The notes below the pieces were generated by a model that searched no databases, was not told the origin of the DNA, and saw only the letters and a list, made by a program, of their open reading frames with translations. From Craterostigma plantagineum (taxonomy: Eukaryota > Streptophyta > Magnoliopsida > Lamiales > Linderniaceae), in assembly GCA_027422505.1 (NCBI GenBank), contig JAPQWV010000658.1, forward strand, positions 124,001 to 188,000: a stretch of 64,000 nt of DNA, read 5' to 3'. Below are positions 1 to 11,708 of the stretch, in pieces (positions within the stretch are counted from its first letter, which is position 1; the number at the start of each line of letters is the position of its first letter). A program made the translations under genes and the position numbers.

Positions 1-1550
1 CAGTACCATGGGTAATATATCAATATACCCGTATCAATATCAGCGGTATGCACCTCCAATCGACCACATCCGAGTAGACAGATCGATCACGTCTGTCTCC
101 GCTAAGTGGCCTGCGAGCCCAACCTCAAACAATAGTCAAAATCATTTCATTCTACCCCAATCGTTCGTATATCAAATCATCACCGTATCGCTACGGTGGA
201 AACCATCTCTCAACCTGATGTGATATGCACATACTATGGATATAAGCGTAATAACATATAAAACATGATTCATATGAAATATATGTAAAAACACATAAAA
301 CACGTATTTCACATAAATCACTGAATAACATAAAATCACATAAGTCACATATGTGTTTACGCATTGTAGGTGGATGATCCACCTACCTGTCCTACTGCTA
401 GCGTCTAATAAAAAGTCCGGTGTAGTCCCTATATATCGATCCTCTGAATATAATAAATATTTTCATATTAATTTACTAAGTCATATAAATTTCGAAAATG
501 CTAGAATTATCAAAATCCTAAAATTTATGAAAACCTAAAAATAATGAAATTCCTAAAAATAAATAAACCCTACAACATTGAAAACCCTAGGAATAGCAAA
601 ACCCTAAAATTATGAAAATCCTAAAAATCCTAAAATGCTAAAATTACTAATTATCGGAAACTATTATATTTCGAAGTCTTTGTATGATATAATTATTACA
701 TCTCGATTTCTTTTGATAACTATCCTATATCGAAATCATATATAAATGTCGAGGTTGTTGGTTGAAATAGTTCTCGACATCTTCCTAAGGTTTATGATAT
801 CTTGAAATCATCTAAATGTCGAAAGCAATACATGATAGTTAATATCGAGATAAAAGAAATGTTGAGATTCATTACCTCTCAAGATCTAATAAATATCGAA
901 TTATATCATGGAGTATGTCGAGATTTTCACTATTATTATCAAACATTTCGATATTCTACAAGCTATCATACTTCGACATTTTATATATATCGACATCTAT
1001 CTATAATAAAAATACAACACGCAAACATACCTCGAAATCATTAGTGGTACTATACTTCGACATCTATCTTTCGAATTTATTACATACCTCGAAATCATTA
1101 GTGGGATTATACCAATTCGAGATCTAAAAATCGTGATCCTCCCAAGAACCTAAAATCAGTACTATCAAAATCATCTTCAAAAAATCATTTCTAATACAGA
1201 ATACGGTACACCTTAAATTTAACCTTCATTACAATTTCATATACTCCAAAAATTCACATAAATATCGAAACCTCGTTAGATAGCTCATATGATTATTAGT
1301 AAGCTTCTAAAATTAGGGTTTCTATCCATAACAGGTTTCGGACCTTCATGATACTATCGACAATTAAAACTCATACTCTACCATATGAATACCCATAATT
1401 ATGAATTAGAATTCGGAAAACCTAGGATCTTGACAGAATATCCTCGAAAGTCTTCAGTTGTTTACCACATAGTCATGTGAGTGTATATTCATATCGAAAA
1501 TAGTCTAAAAACATATTAAGCGTGGGGAATTTTTCATATACCTCTTCTTC
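1..1550 (-). repeat. Tekay-like gypsy LTR, array copy 1 (partial)
   Basis: This stretch is collinear with the complete LTR at 3289-5889 (window base 1 matches base 3868) and looks nearly identical by eye. The window edge removes its first ~579 bases. At about 1550 the copy jumps from LTR sequence straight into the RT remnant of the internal region. The join removes ~595 bp equivalent to 5415-6009, including the LTR terminus and the polypurine tract. A short shared string around ttct/tctca at the join suggests a microhomology deletion. Confidence 0.85.
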
Positions 1551-3130
1551 TCATCACGATTTCGCTGCGCACTCTAGGCGATAAAGAGTTTCAGAAATAG
1601 GGGCAAACCCCGGTATCAGATCTATCCTGAACCTTATTTCTCGATTAAGGGGTAACTTCGGGAGATCATTTGGAAATACATCAGCCTGCTAATTAACTAT
1701 CGTTACGCTTTTCAGTTCTGGCTGAGGTAATTCCTCCGCCTTCACCGCATATACGAGATAAGACTCACGACCGGACCTCAAAAATCGCTGAGCCTTTAGA
1801 GCAGAAATTCGTGGAACACGTGTCGAATTGGCTTTACCCGAAAAAGTGAACACCTCTTCTTCGGGCAATTGAAATATTACGACCTTCTTGCTATTATCTA
1901 TAATGGCTCCGAATTTCGAAAGCCAGTCCATCCCAAAGATGACATTATAGTCATTCATTGGGATCACAATTAGGTCGACGCTCAAATTCCTACTCTCAAC
2001 GTTCATGGAGCATCATTTTAGCACTTGGTTAGTGTCCGTCGGATCTCTATATGGCAGAGAAACTACATAGTCACATTTAGATAAGGTAGGAGAGATCCCA
2101 CCTTTGCCACGTACTTGGCCGACACGAACGTATGTGTGGCCCCAGAGTCAATTCACACGGACGTGGGAACGTAATAGATAGTTAACGTACTCGTTACTAC
2201 AAAAGGATTTGCTTCGGCCTCCTCATTTGTCAAAGTAAAAACTCGTGCTGGCACCGGTGGAGGTCGGACTAACGGTTGATTTGGAATTTGAGGAATATTC
2301 ACATGGCAAGTTATGGCATAGTGCCCAGTCTTTCCACATCGAAAACACTGCGGAGTTAGGTTCGGTCTTGTCCTACGACATACCCCGTAGTGGTAGCGTC
2401 CGCACTGTTTACACTGCGGTACGATGTTCGTGGGTCGGTTTGGAACATTACCCGGTCCCTGGTTCGCCCTCGGTTGCCAGTTTTGTTGGCCTTGTGGATT
2501 CCCGTGGTACTCTGGCCCCTTACCAAAGAACTGACGCTTCTGGTTCCCTCCTCCCTGTTGCACTTCCGTCTTTCTTTTTGCTTCTTGCGCTTTTGCAACT
2601 CTACTCTCCGCCTGTTCGGCTAGGATTGCTCGTTCAGCAATGCGTGCATAGGTCTTCCCCTCGGTGTCGTACATACTTACGTTTCGGAAGATCTCGGGTT
2701 TGAGACCTTCCAGAAAACGCTCGATCCATCGTAGTGGAATCCTCAAACACCTGAATTGTATCCCACCAGTAGCCCGCGTTCCCACGTAGCATGAATGTGG
2801 CACATGTCACCTTTTCTGTATCGGGTAAATGGCTCACACGGAACATATTCTCGATGGTCCTAAGCCAATCCTCGGCATCGGTAGGATCGGCGGCCTCCTC
2901 AAACATAGGGGGTTTAACCTTCGGAACCTCTCCCCGGCAGCTTCTACACGTTCTAGTCCTGGGGATGCATGACGTTCCGAAGAATTCTGACGGTGAATGA
3001 GATCATTGATCTGATCTGACTGTCGTCGGATCAGATCGGTCAACTGATGGATGGTAGAATTGTCGTTAGGTGGGGATTCAGATCCCGCCCTACGACCAGA
3101 ACTGCCTATCTCTCGACGTCCCTTCGGCAT
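1551..3130 (-). pseudogene. Gypsy gag-protease, array copy 1 (broken)
   Basis: On the minus strand this reads as Gag then aspartic protease of a Ty3/gypsy element. Gag starts at 3130 with MPKGRREIG, contains a retrotransposon-gag segment and a CCHC knuckle (CFRCGKTGHYAITC), and is followed by the IDSGATHTF protease site and the downstream FGMDWLSKFG block. Three lesions separate it from the copy at 6147-7767. A one-base loss in a G run near 2905 shifts frame. A deletion of ~180 bp at about 2730 removes the middle of Gag. A TGA at 2153-2155 stands just before the protease active site. Beyond 1689 there is a stop shared with the other copy and a short RT remnant. No RNase H or integrase is present before the LTR. 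It cannot encode a full Gag. Confidence 0.85.
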
Positions 3131-3274
3131 TTTTAACTAGTTCTACAGTCATTCATATAAAACACGTATATCAAATAACACGTAATCACATCAATCATTG
3201 AACTTACAGGCCAGGCTGGTTCTCCAGGCTTTTGAGCGGCAGTACATGGACAGTCTGCAGAATCTAAAGCCTAC

Positions 3275-3288
3275 GCTCTGATAGCACC
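3275..3288 (-). other. Primer-binding site, gypsy copy 1
   Basis: Read on the minus strand, this directly follows the LTR end and contains TATCAGAGC, the core of the initiator tRNA-Met site (TGGTATCAGAGC) used by many plant gypsy and copia elements. The first bases are diverged (GGTGC). Position next to the LTR terminus supports the call. Confidence 0.75.
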
Positions 3289-5889
3289 TGTGGCGACCCT
3301 ACTTTTCTAACTAGGATTAGTGGCGAATTTCCGCAACGTAAGCCGCGGAAGGCCCGTCTAATTAAAACTTTTTCCTAAAATAATAAACACTTATAAAAAT
3401 TCGTCTACATCGTCATGTCTGTACACGGGCCGAAGCCCCAAAAATACCAAAAGAACCAAAAGTCCTAAAGCCGCTCCACAGGTCTTCATCCATGTACAGC
3501 ACCGCCCTCAAAAGTCCGTGGAGCACCGCCACCAGCCGCCTGAGTCACGACGCGTATCAGCGTCGGACTCAGTGCCTACAACACGTAAACACTGAGCAAT
3601 TTGCCCAGTAGGTAAATGAAATGCATGTAAGTAAGTGTGCACTCAATCCCAACCCCCATATCTCACATGCCAATGGACACTCTTTCTTTTCCCACATCAT
3701 ATCTCATCTCATACAACACAGGGCCCTAGGTCAGGCTCGGCACCCACGCGCGCAATAAATATCATGGGTGGTCACGTGATTCCACCCGTATCCAATATCA
3801 TGGGGGATAACACCCATATCCAATATCATGGGTGATAACCCATAGTCATGGGCGGTCAGACCCGTATCAGTACCATGGGTAATATATCAATATACCCGTA
3901 TCAATATCAGCGGTATGCACCTCCAATCGACCACATCCGAGTAGACAGATCGATCACGTCTGTCTCCGCTAAGTGGCCTGCGAGCCCAACCTCAAACAAT
4001 AGTCAAAATCATTTCATTCTACCCCAATCGTTCGTATATCAAATCATCACCGTATCGCTACGGTGGAAACCATCTCTCAACCTGATGTGATATGCACATA
4101 CTATGGATATAAGCGTAATAACATGTAAAACATGATTCATATGAAATATATGTAAAAACACATAAAACACGTATTTCACATAAATCACTGAATCACATAA
4201 AATCACATAAGTCACATATGTGTTTACGCATTGTAGATGGATGATCCACCTACCTGTCCTACTGCTAGCGTCAAATAAAAAGTCCGGTGTAGTCCCTATA
4301 TATCGATCCTCTGAATATAATAAATATTTTCATATTAATTTACTAAGTCATATAAATTTCGAAAATGCTAGAATTATCAAAATCCTAAAATTTATGGAAA
4401 CCTAAAAATAATGAAATCCCTAAAAATAAATAAACCCTACAACATTGAAAACCCTAGGAATAGCAAAACCCTAAAATTATGAAAATCCTAAAAATCCTAA
4501 AATGCTAAAATTACTAATTATCGGAAACTATTATATTTCGAAGTCTTTGTATGATATAATTATTACATCTCGATTTCTTTTGATAACTATCCTATATCGA
4601 AATCATATATAAATGTCGAGGTTGTTGGTTGAAATAGTTCTCGACATCTTCCTAAGGTTTATGATATCTTGAAATCATCTAAATGTCGAAAGCAATACAT
4701 GATAGTTAATATCGAGATAAAAGAAATGTTGAGATTCATTACCTCTCAAGATCTAATAAATATCGAATTATATCATGGAGGATGTCGAGATATTCACTAT
4801 TGTTATCAAACATTTCGATATTCTACAAGCTATCATACTTCGACATTTTATATATATCGACATCTATCTATAATAAAAATACAACACGCAAACATACCTC
4901 GAAATCATTAGTGGTACTATACTTCGACATCTATCTTTCGAATTTATTACATACCTCGAAATCATTAGTGGGATTATACCAATTCGAGATCTAAAAATCG
5001 TGATCCTCCCAAAAACCTAAAATCAGTACTATCAAAATCATCTTCAATAAATCATTTCTAATACAGAATACGGTACACCTTAAATTTAACCTTCATTAAA
5101 ATTTCATATACTCCAAAAATTCACATAAATATCGAAACCTCGTTAGATAGCTCATATGATTATTAGTAAGCTTCTAAAATTAGGGTTTCTATCCATAACA
5201 GGTTTCGGACCTTCATGATACTATCGACAATTAAAACTCATACTCTACCATATGAATACCCATAATTATGAATTAGAATTCGGAAATCCTAGGATCTTGA
5301 CAGAATATCCTCGAAAGTCTTCTGTTGTTTACCACATAGTCATGTGAGTGTATATTCATATCGAAAATAGTCTAAACATATTAAGCGTGGGGAATTTTTC
5401 ATATACCTCTTCTTCACAGCTTTTGGATTGGTTATTGACCTTAGTCGAATTTCTCCCTTCTTGGCTCGAGAATGGTTGTTCTTCTCTTTTTAATTCTTAT
5501 CTTCTTAAGGTTTCTTTATACTGAATCGTTACTTCAATAGGTATGAATATTATCTCTTAAAAACTCGTGTGATAAGACAAGGTGGTGACGTAAATTTCCT
5601 TAACCTTAAGTAATGTGGTAAACCTTATCATACTTTAATATCTTTAAGCCACCTTTGGGCCTCATTCACATTTAAAGTATAGCTTATTCATTTGTTGGGT
5701 CTTAGAGATATTATTTAAATTTCCTATAAGTCCAAACGAATTTATCCCCATAATATTTTCTTTAAAATTCTTGGCCAAATCTTGAGAATGATTCTTATAC
5801 AATTAGTATTTAAAACACATATTATGTAAATTTCGTTTAACTATATATCTAACTATATCGAATCCCGTATTAAATTTACGGGTATTACA
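3289..5889 (-). repeat. Tekay-like gypsy LTR, array copy 2 (complete)
   Basis: A 2.6-kb LTR. On the minus strand it begins TGTAATACCCG and ends GGTCGCCACA. It lies between the PPT at 5890 and the PBS at 3275, so it serves at once as 3' LTR of the 5890-7925 unit and 5' LTR of the 1551-3288 unit. Inside it has a short-period array of atcatgggtg/acccatatcc motifs (3761-3915) and a stretch rich in tcgagat/tcgaaat words (about 4540-5150). The 3' end has chromovirus-LTR hallmarks, including acgtgttgtagg on the minus strand. Confidence 0.88.
3761..3915. repeat. Short-period atcatgggtg array in LTR copy 2
   Basis: The word atcatgggtg or close variants recurs about six times here, alternating with acccatatcca/acccgtatc, so direct and inverted half-sites interleave. 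The same array recurs in LTR copy 3 (about 8400-8550), and the window start cuts through it in copy 1. Confidence 0.75.
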
Positions 5890-5904
5890 TCATCCCCCTT
5901 AAAA
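5890..5904 (-). other. Polypurine tract of gypsy unit 2
   Basis: On the minus strand the sequence TTTTAAGGGGGATGA lies immediately upstream of the LTR start TGTAATACCC. This is the standard plus-strand priming site and fixes the LTR boundary at 5889. It is preceded by a GGGGACGAAATTC block typical of the end of Tekay/Del-type polyproteins. Confidence 0.88.
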
Positions 5905-6146
5905 GAATTTCGTCCCCGAAATTCAGTGGTGGAGGACTCACGTTCGGTTCTACGACTAGCCTTTATTCGTGTATTCCCCATACCCTCTAGGTGTACTTAT
6001 TTCTATTCTCATCACGCTTTCGCTGCGCACTCTAGGCGATAAAGAGTTTCAGAAATAGGGGCAAACCCTGGTATCAGATCTATCCTGAACCTTATTTCTC
6101 GATTAAGGGGTAACTTCGGGAGATCATTTGGAAATACATCAGCATG
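5905..6146 (-). pseudogene. Residual RT start fused to polyprotein tail
   Basis: After the protease block and a stop codon shared by both array copies, the minus strand reads [17 protein letters not shown] and PISETLYR, the start of a gypsy reverse transcriptase. It breaks off near 6010 and runs into the terminal GGGGACGAAATTC segment before the PPT. The RT core, RNase H, integrase and chromodomain are therefore missing, several kilobases compared with a full Tekay element. Because copy 1 shares the same remnant, the deletion predates the array. The unit is a gag-protease-only, non-autonomous element resembling described TR-GAG elements. Confidence 0.75.
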
Positions 6147-7767
6147 CTAATTAACTATCGTTACGCTTTTCAGTTCTGGCTGAGGTAATTCCTCCGCCTT
6201 CACCGCATATACGAGATAAGACTCACGACCGGACCTCAAAAATCGCTGAGCCTTTAGAGCAGAAATTCGTGGAACACGTGTCGAATTGGCTTTACCCGAA
6301 AAAGTGAACACCTCTTCTTCGGGCAATTGAAATATTACGACCTTCTTGTTATTATCTATAATGGCTCCGAATTTCGAAAGCCAGTCCATCCCAAAGATGA
6401 CATTATAGTCATTCATTGAGATCACAATTAGGTCGACGCTCAAATTCCTACTCTCAACGTTCATGGAGCATCCTTTTAGCACTTGGTTAGTGCCCGTCGG
6501 ATCTCTATATGGCAGAGAAACTACACAGTTACATTTAGATAAGGTAGGAGAGATCCCACCTTTGCCACGTACTTGGCCGACACGAACGTATGTGTGGCCC
6601 CAGAGTCAATTAACACGGAAGTGGGAACGTCATAGATAGTTAACGTACTCGTTACTACAAAAGGATTTGCTTCGGCCTCCTCATTTGTCAAAGTAAAAAC
6701 TCGTGCTGGCACCGGTGGAGGTCGGACTAACGGTTGATTTGGAATTTGAGGAATATTCACATGGCAAGTTATGGCATAGTGCCCAGTCTTTCCACATCGA
6801 AAACACTGCGGAGTTAGGTTCGGTCCTGTCCTACGACATACCCCGTAGTGGTAGCGTCCGCACTGTTTACACTGCGGTACGATGTTCGTGGGTCGGTTTG
6901 GAACATTACCCGGTCCCTGGTTCGCCCTCGGTTGCCAGTTTTGTTGGCCTTGTGGATTCCCGTGGTAGTCTGGACCCTTACCAAAGAACTGACGCTTCTG
7001 GTTCCCTCCTCCCTGTTGCACTTCCGTCTTTCTTTTTGCTTCTTGCGCTTTTGCAACTCTACTCTCCGCCTGTTCGGCTAGGATTGCTCGTTCAGCAATG
7101 CGTGCATAGGTCTTCCCCTCGGTGTCGTACATACTTACGTTTCGGAAGATCTCGGGTTTGAGACCTTCCAGAAAACGCTCGATCTTCAGCTCGTCGGTAG
7201 CTACTATATGTGGTGCAAACCTCGAGAGTTGCTCGAACTTGCGGATGTAATCCGCTACTGACATTCCTCCTTGCTTGAGATTGATAAATTCGTTCAGCTT
7301 CCGCGTCCTATCCGGCTCCGTAAAATATTTTCCTCGGAATAGAATCTTAAACCTTTCCCAGGTCATCGTAGTGGAATCCTCAAACACCTGAATTGTATCC
7401 CACCAGTAGCCCGCGTTCCCACGTAGCATGAATGTGGCACATGTCACCTTTTCTGTATCGGGTAAATGGCTCACAGGGAACATATTCTCGATGGTCCTAA
7501 GCCAATCCTCGGCATCGGTAGGATCGGCGGCCTCCTCAAACATAGGGGGGTTTAACCTTCGGAACCTCTCCCCGGCAGCTTCTACACGTTCTAGTCCTGG
7601 GGATGCATGATGTTCCGAAGAATTCTGACGGTGAATGAGATCATTGATCTGATCTGACTGTCGTCGGATCAGATGGTCAACTGATGGATGGTAGAATTGT
7701 CGTTAGGTGGGGATTCAGATCCCGCCCTACGACCAGAACTGCCTATCTCTCGACGTCCCTTCGGCAT
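6147..7767 (-). pseudogene. Gypsy gag-protease, array copy 2
   Basis: This is the better preserved copy. An open frame of 340 codons (6521-7543) begins MFEEAADPTDAEDW and covers the Gag capsid-like region (ERFKILFRGKYF, FEQLSRFAPH, ERFLEGLKPEIF), a basic linker, a CCHC knuckle (CFRCGKTGHYAITC) and the protease active site LIDSGATHTF. The true N-terminus at 7767 (MPKGRREIG) is cut off from it by a 2-base loss near 7675, while the G run at ~7545 keeps the correct length, the reverse of copy 1. After the protease start a further frame change leads to the FGMDWLSKFG block, which ends in a stop at 6147-6149. Each copy therefore carries different frameshifts on top of one shared stop. Confidence 0.85.
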
Positions 7768-7911
7768 TTTTAACTAGTTCTACAGTCATTCATATAAAAC
7801 ACGTATATCAAATAACACGTAATCACATCAATCATTGAACTTACACGCCAGGCTGGTTCTCCAGGCTTTTGAGCGGCAGTACATGGACAGTCTGCAGAAT
7901 CTAAAGCCTAC

Positions 7912-7925
7912 GCTCTGATAGCACC
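7912..7925 (-). other. Primer-binding site, gypsy copy 2
   Basis: It matches the site at 3275-3288, with TATCAGAGC directly after the LTR terminus on the minus strand, consistent with initiator tRNA-Met priming. Confidence 0.75.
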
Positions 7926-10019
7926 TGTGGCGACCCTACTTTTCTAACTAGGATTAGTGGCGGATTTCCGCAACGTAAGCCGCGGAAGGCCCGTCTAATT
8001 AAAACTTTTTCCTAAAATAATAAACACTAATATAAAAATTCGTCTACATCGTCATGTCTGTACACGGGCCGAAGCCCCAAAAATACCAAAAGAACAAAAA
8101 TTCCTAAAGCCGCTCCACAGGTCTTCATCCATGTACAGCACCGCCCTCAAAAGTCCGTGGAGCACCGCCACCAGCCGCCTGAGTCACGACGCGTATCAGC
8201 GTCGGACTCAGTACCTACAACACGTAAACACTGAGCAATTTGCCCAGTAGGTGAATGAAATGCATGTATGCAAGTGTGCACTCAATCCCAACCCCCATAT
8301 CTCACATGCCAATGGACACTCTTTCTTTTCCCACATCATATCTCATCTCATACAACACAGGGCCCTAGGTCAGGCTCGGCACCCACGCGCGCAATAAATA
8401 TCATGGGTGGTCACGTGATTCCACCCGTATCCAATATCATGGGGGATAACACCCATATCCAATATCATGGGTGATAACCCATAGTCATGGCGGTCAGACC
8501 CGTATCAGTACCATGGGTAATATATCAATATACCCGTATCAATATCAGCGGTATGCACCTCCAATCGACCACATCCGAGTAGACAGATCGATCACGTCTG
8601 TCTCCGCTAAGTGGCCTGCGAGCCCAACCTCAAACAATAGTCAAAATCATTTCATTCTACCCCAATCGTTCGTATATCAAATCATCACCGTATCGCTACG
8701 GTGGAAACCATCTCTCAACCTGATGTGATATGCACATGCTATGGATATAAGCGTAATAACATATAAAACATGATTCATATCAAATATATGTAAAAACACA
8801 TAAAACACGTATTTCACATAAATCACTGAATCACATAAATCACATAAGTCACATATGTGTTTACGCATTGTAGATGGATGATCCACCTACCTGTCCTACT
8901 GCTAGCGTCAAATAAAAGTCCGGTGTTTTCACTATTATTATCAAACATTTCGATATTCTACAAGCTATCATACTTCGACATTTTATATATATCGACATCT
9001 ATCTATAATAAAAATACAACACGCAAACATACCTCGAAATCATTAGTGGTACTATACTTCGACATCTATCTTTCGAATTTATTACATACCTCGAAATCAT
9101 TAGTGATATTATACCAATTCGAGATCTAAAAATCGTGATCCTCCCAAAAACCTAAAATCAGTACTATCAAAATCATCTTCAAAAAATCATTTCTAATACA
9201 AAATACGGTACACCTTAAATTTAACCTTCATTAAAATTTCATATACTCCAAAATTCACATAAATATCGAAACCTCGTTAGATAGCTCATATGATTATTAG
9301 TAAGCTTCTAATATCAGGGTTTCTATCCATAACAGGTTTCGGACCTTCATGATACTATCGACAATTAAAACTCATACTCTACCATATGAATACCCATAAT
9401 TATGAATTAGAATTCGGAAATCCTAGGATCTTGACAGAATATCCTCGAAAGTCTTCAGTTGTTTACCACATAATCATGTGAGTGTATATTCATATCGAAA
9501 ATAGTCTAAACATATTAAGCGTGGGGAATTTTTCATATACCTCTTCTTCACAGCTTTTGGATTGGTTATTGACCTTAGTCGAATTTCTCCCTTCTTGGCT
9601 CGAGAATGGTTGTTCTCCTCTTTTTAATTCTAATCTTCTTAAGGTTTCTTTATACTGAATCGTTACTTCAATAGGTATGAATATTATCTCTTAAAAACTC
9701 GTGTGATAAGACAAGGTGCTGACGTAAATTTCCTTAACCTTAAGTAATGTGGTAAACCTCATCATACTTTAATATCTTTAAGCCACCTTTGGGCCTCATT
9801 CACATTTAAAGTATAGCTTATTCATTTGTTGAAGTCTTACAGATACTATTTAAATTTCCTATAAGTCCAAACGAATTTATCCCCATATAATATTTTCTTT
9901 AAATTGGCCAAATCTTGAGAATGATTCTTATTACAGTATTTAAAACACATATTATGTAAATTTCGTTTAACTATATATCTAATTATATCGAATCCCGTAT
10001 TAAATTTACGGGTATTACA
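7926..10019 (-). repeat. Tekay-like gypsy LTR, array copy 3 (internal deletion)
   Basis: It has the same termini as the 2.6-kb LTR (TGTAATACCCG and GGTCGCCACA on the minus strand). It is 2094 bp because ~515 bp are missing at about 8923, where ccggtgt runs straight into ttcactatta. It is the outer 5' LTR of the array. To its right, from 10020, comes ccggccggaaccggccgg, which is not LTR sequence. The other outer end lies outside the window, so target-site duplication cannot be tested. Confidence 0.85.
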
Positions 10020-11708
10020 ACCGGCCGGAACCGGCCGGTCCGGTCCTGTCTTCAAAACCATGGCCGTCACTGTTAGTGCATGCCATAGTGGATGGCCTTG
10101 CAGAATGGACACGATAATGTCATCCGGACACCTGACACGCTCGAATACTAGCAAGTATACTAGGCCGTGCAAGTAGTATAAAATGGACGTAAGTCCAAGT
10201 ATCGATCCCCGAGGACAGCTCGATTAATTTTTAAATATTACGCTGAACTTTAATTTAGATTAAATCGAATTTTCTTTGATATTTGATATATTTTTCTTTT
10301 AGTGAAACTTAATAAAAATACGGCAAACCAATCAACACAGAATGATAAATAAAAGAAACAATCAATGACAAACGTGATTAAAGCACATATTCGGCACGGA
10401 TTAATCCTACGTATTCATGCGATCGATTTTAGCTAATCGACATAAATCTAGTTAAAGTAAAAATTCCTCACGTACGCGCTACCCGTTATTCACGTATCTA
10501 GCAACCATATGCAAAAATGAACCAATCAACTATGTTTCTATACGACTGTAGTTACTCCGCATGCATTCGGCTCGATGAATTTCCCCGAGTTTAGACGCTT
10601 TCGGCGACTAAGGTCTCGGAAACCTCACGAACGAAACTGAATTCCATCTCTGGTCTGTTTTACGTCGTGGTATTCCTTGTTTATTAATCTAACCGGTTTA
10701 ATCACTTACGCAGTCTCATAAACCAACCAAAATTCATGCATATGATGATCAAGCACATGCAAGCATTTAGCACAAACAAGAAATACGTAACTTAACTTAT
10801 ATGATTAAATAAACTACGAAACACCAATATTACGAATTCATAACCGGCCTACTACGGCCTTAATCACAAAGAGATTCAAACAAACATATTAATGAACGAA
10901 AACGACGAAGGTTTCACGCAAACACATAAGTAAAGCAATAACAGAAAAGATAGAATACGCCCTCACAATACTTTCGTCGAACGGGTGGTGGGCGACTGAA
11001 AGGAAGGTGAGCAAGGTTAAGCGATGGGTGCTTGCTTCAGCCGTGTGAGCGTGTATGTAGCCTTGGAGCGTGAGTAGTTTAGAACTTCGTAGGTGTTTGC
11101 CTCGTATTTTTTTCTTTTTCTCCTTATCGCCCCCCCCCCCCCCCCCTCTCCTTCACTTTCGTCTGATTGATGGTCCTTTTATAGAGTTTGAAACTCTAAA
11201 CCACTAAGAACAAAGATTTCTTGCGCAGACTTTCTACGGATACGAATCTCTATCGCTTGGTTGCATTTTTGTACCTTGAGCTGCCTTATTTATTTTCTTT
11301 TGCCTTGAGCCTTGTGCGTGCGCGTGATATAGTAATCTTCTCCTTTGATTTTCTGCCATTGAGTAGATATAATATTAAAGCCACTAAAGTCAATGTGCTT
11401 TGAACGGGCTTCATAGCTCTTATTTTGTCCATTTCTTGATTAAACAAGGGCTCCGATCCTTATTAGTTGGGCTTGTATCATGGGGCTGAAATTTGGCTTG
11501 TGGGCCTGAATTGTTTGGGTTGTTCTTGGGCTCATGGATACTTGAAATTTCTAGTCCGAATCTTCCCTATTTTTAATCACTTTGCGCCATTACCTAAACA
11601 AATATGAAGAGACAAAAATACAATAGGATATTTCGGACATTTAGACATATAACGATTGAATTTCGCAAGTTTTTGTGTCTAAAATATTCGTAAAATCCTA
11701 ACTTATCA
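10020..11708 (-). repeat. Athila-like LTR, copy 1 (left end unresolved)
   Basis: The right boundary is clear. On the minus strand a purine tract (AGTTTGGGGGTTGT) is followed by TGATAAGTTAGG, the typical start of an Athila LTR. The left end is uncertain. A TGACACGC at 10133 could be the terminus, giving ~1.58 kb, or the LTR may continue to the junction with the gypsy LTR at 10019. The part 10738-11708 is repeated at 14317-15268. The GC-rich palindromic block at 10020-10050 (repeated ccggccgg) may belong to it. No coding sequence was seen. Confidence 0.65.
11130..11146. repeat. Poly-C run in Athila-like LTR
   Basis: There are seventeen consecutive C residues. The paralogous position in the second LTR copy (about 14714) has only seven, so the tract has changed length since the copies separated. 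Confidence 0.9.

Noticed and set aside
2245..2703. 152-codon plus-strand frame, repeated at 6703-7161
   Set aside because: It is the antisense shadow of the gypsy Gag coding strand. It is present in both copies only because the DNA is duplicated.
9846..10172. 108-codon minus-strand frame spanning the Tekay LTR end and the Athila-like LTR
   Set aside because: It crosses a transposon boundary and has no homology, so it is a chance frame.
11130..11146. G-quadruplex on the minus strand of the poly-C run
   Set aside because: A single uninterrupted homopolymer with a variable paralogous length; polymerase slippage is a sufficient explanation.
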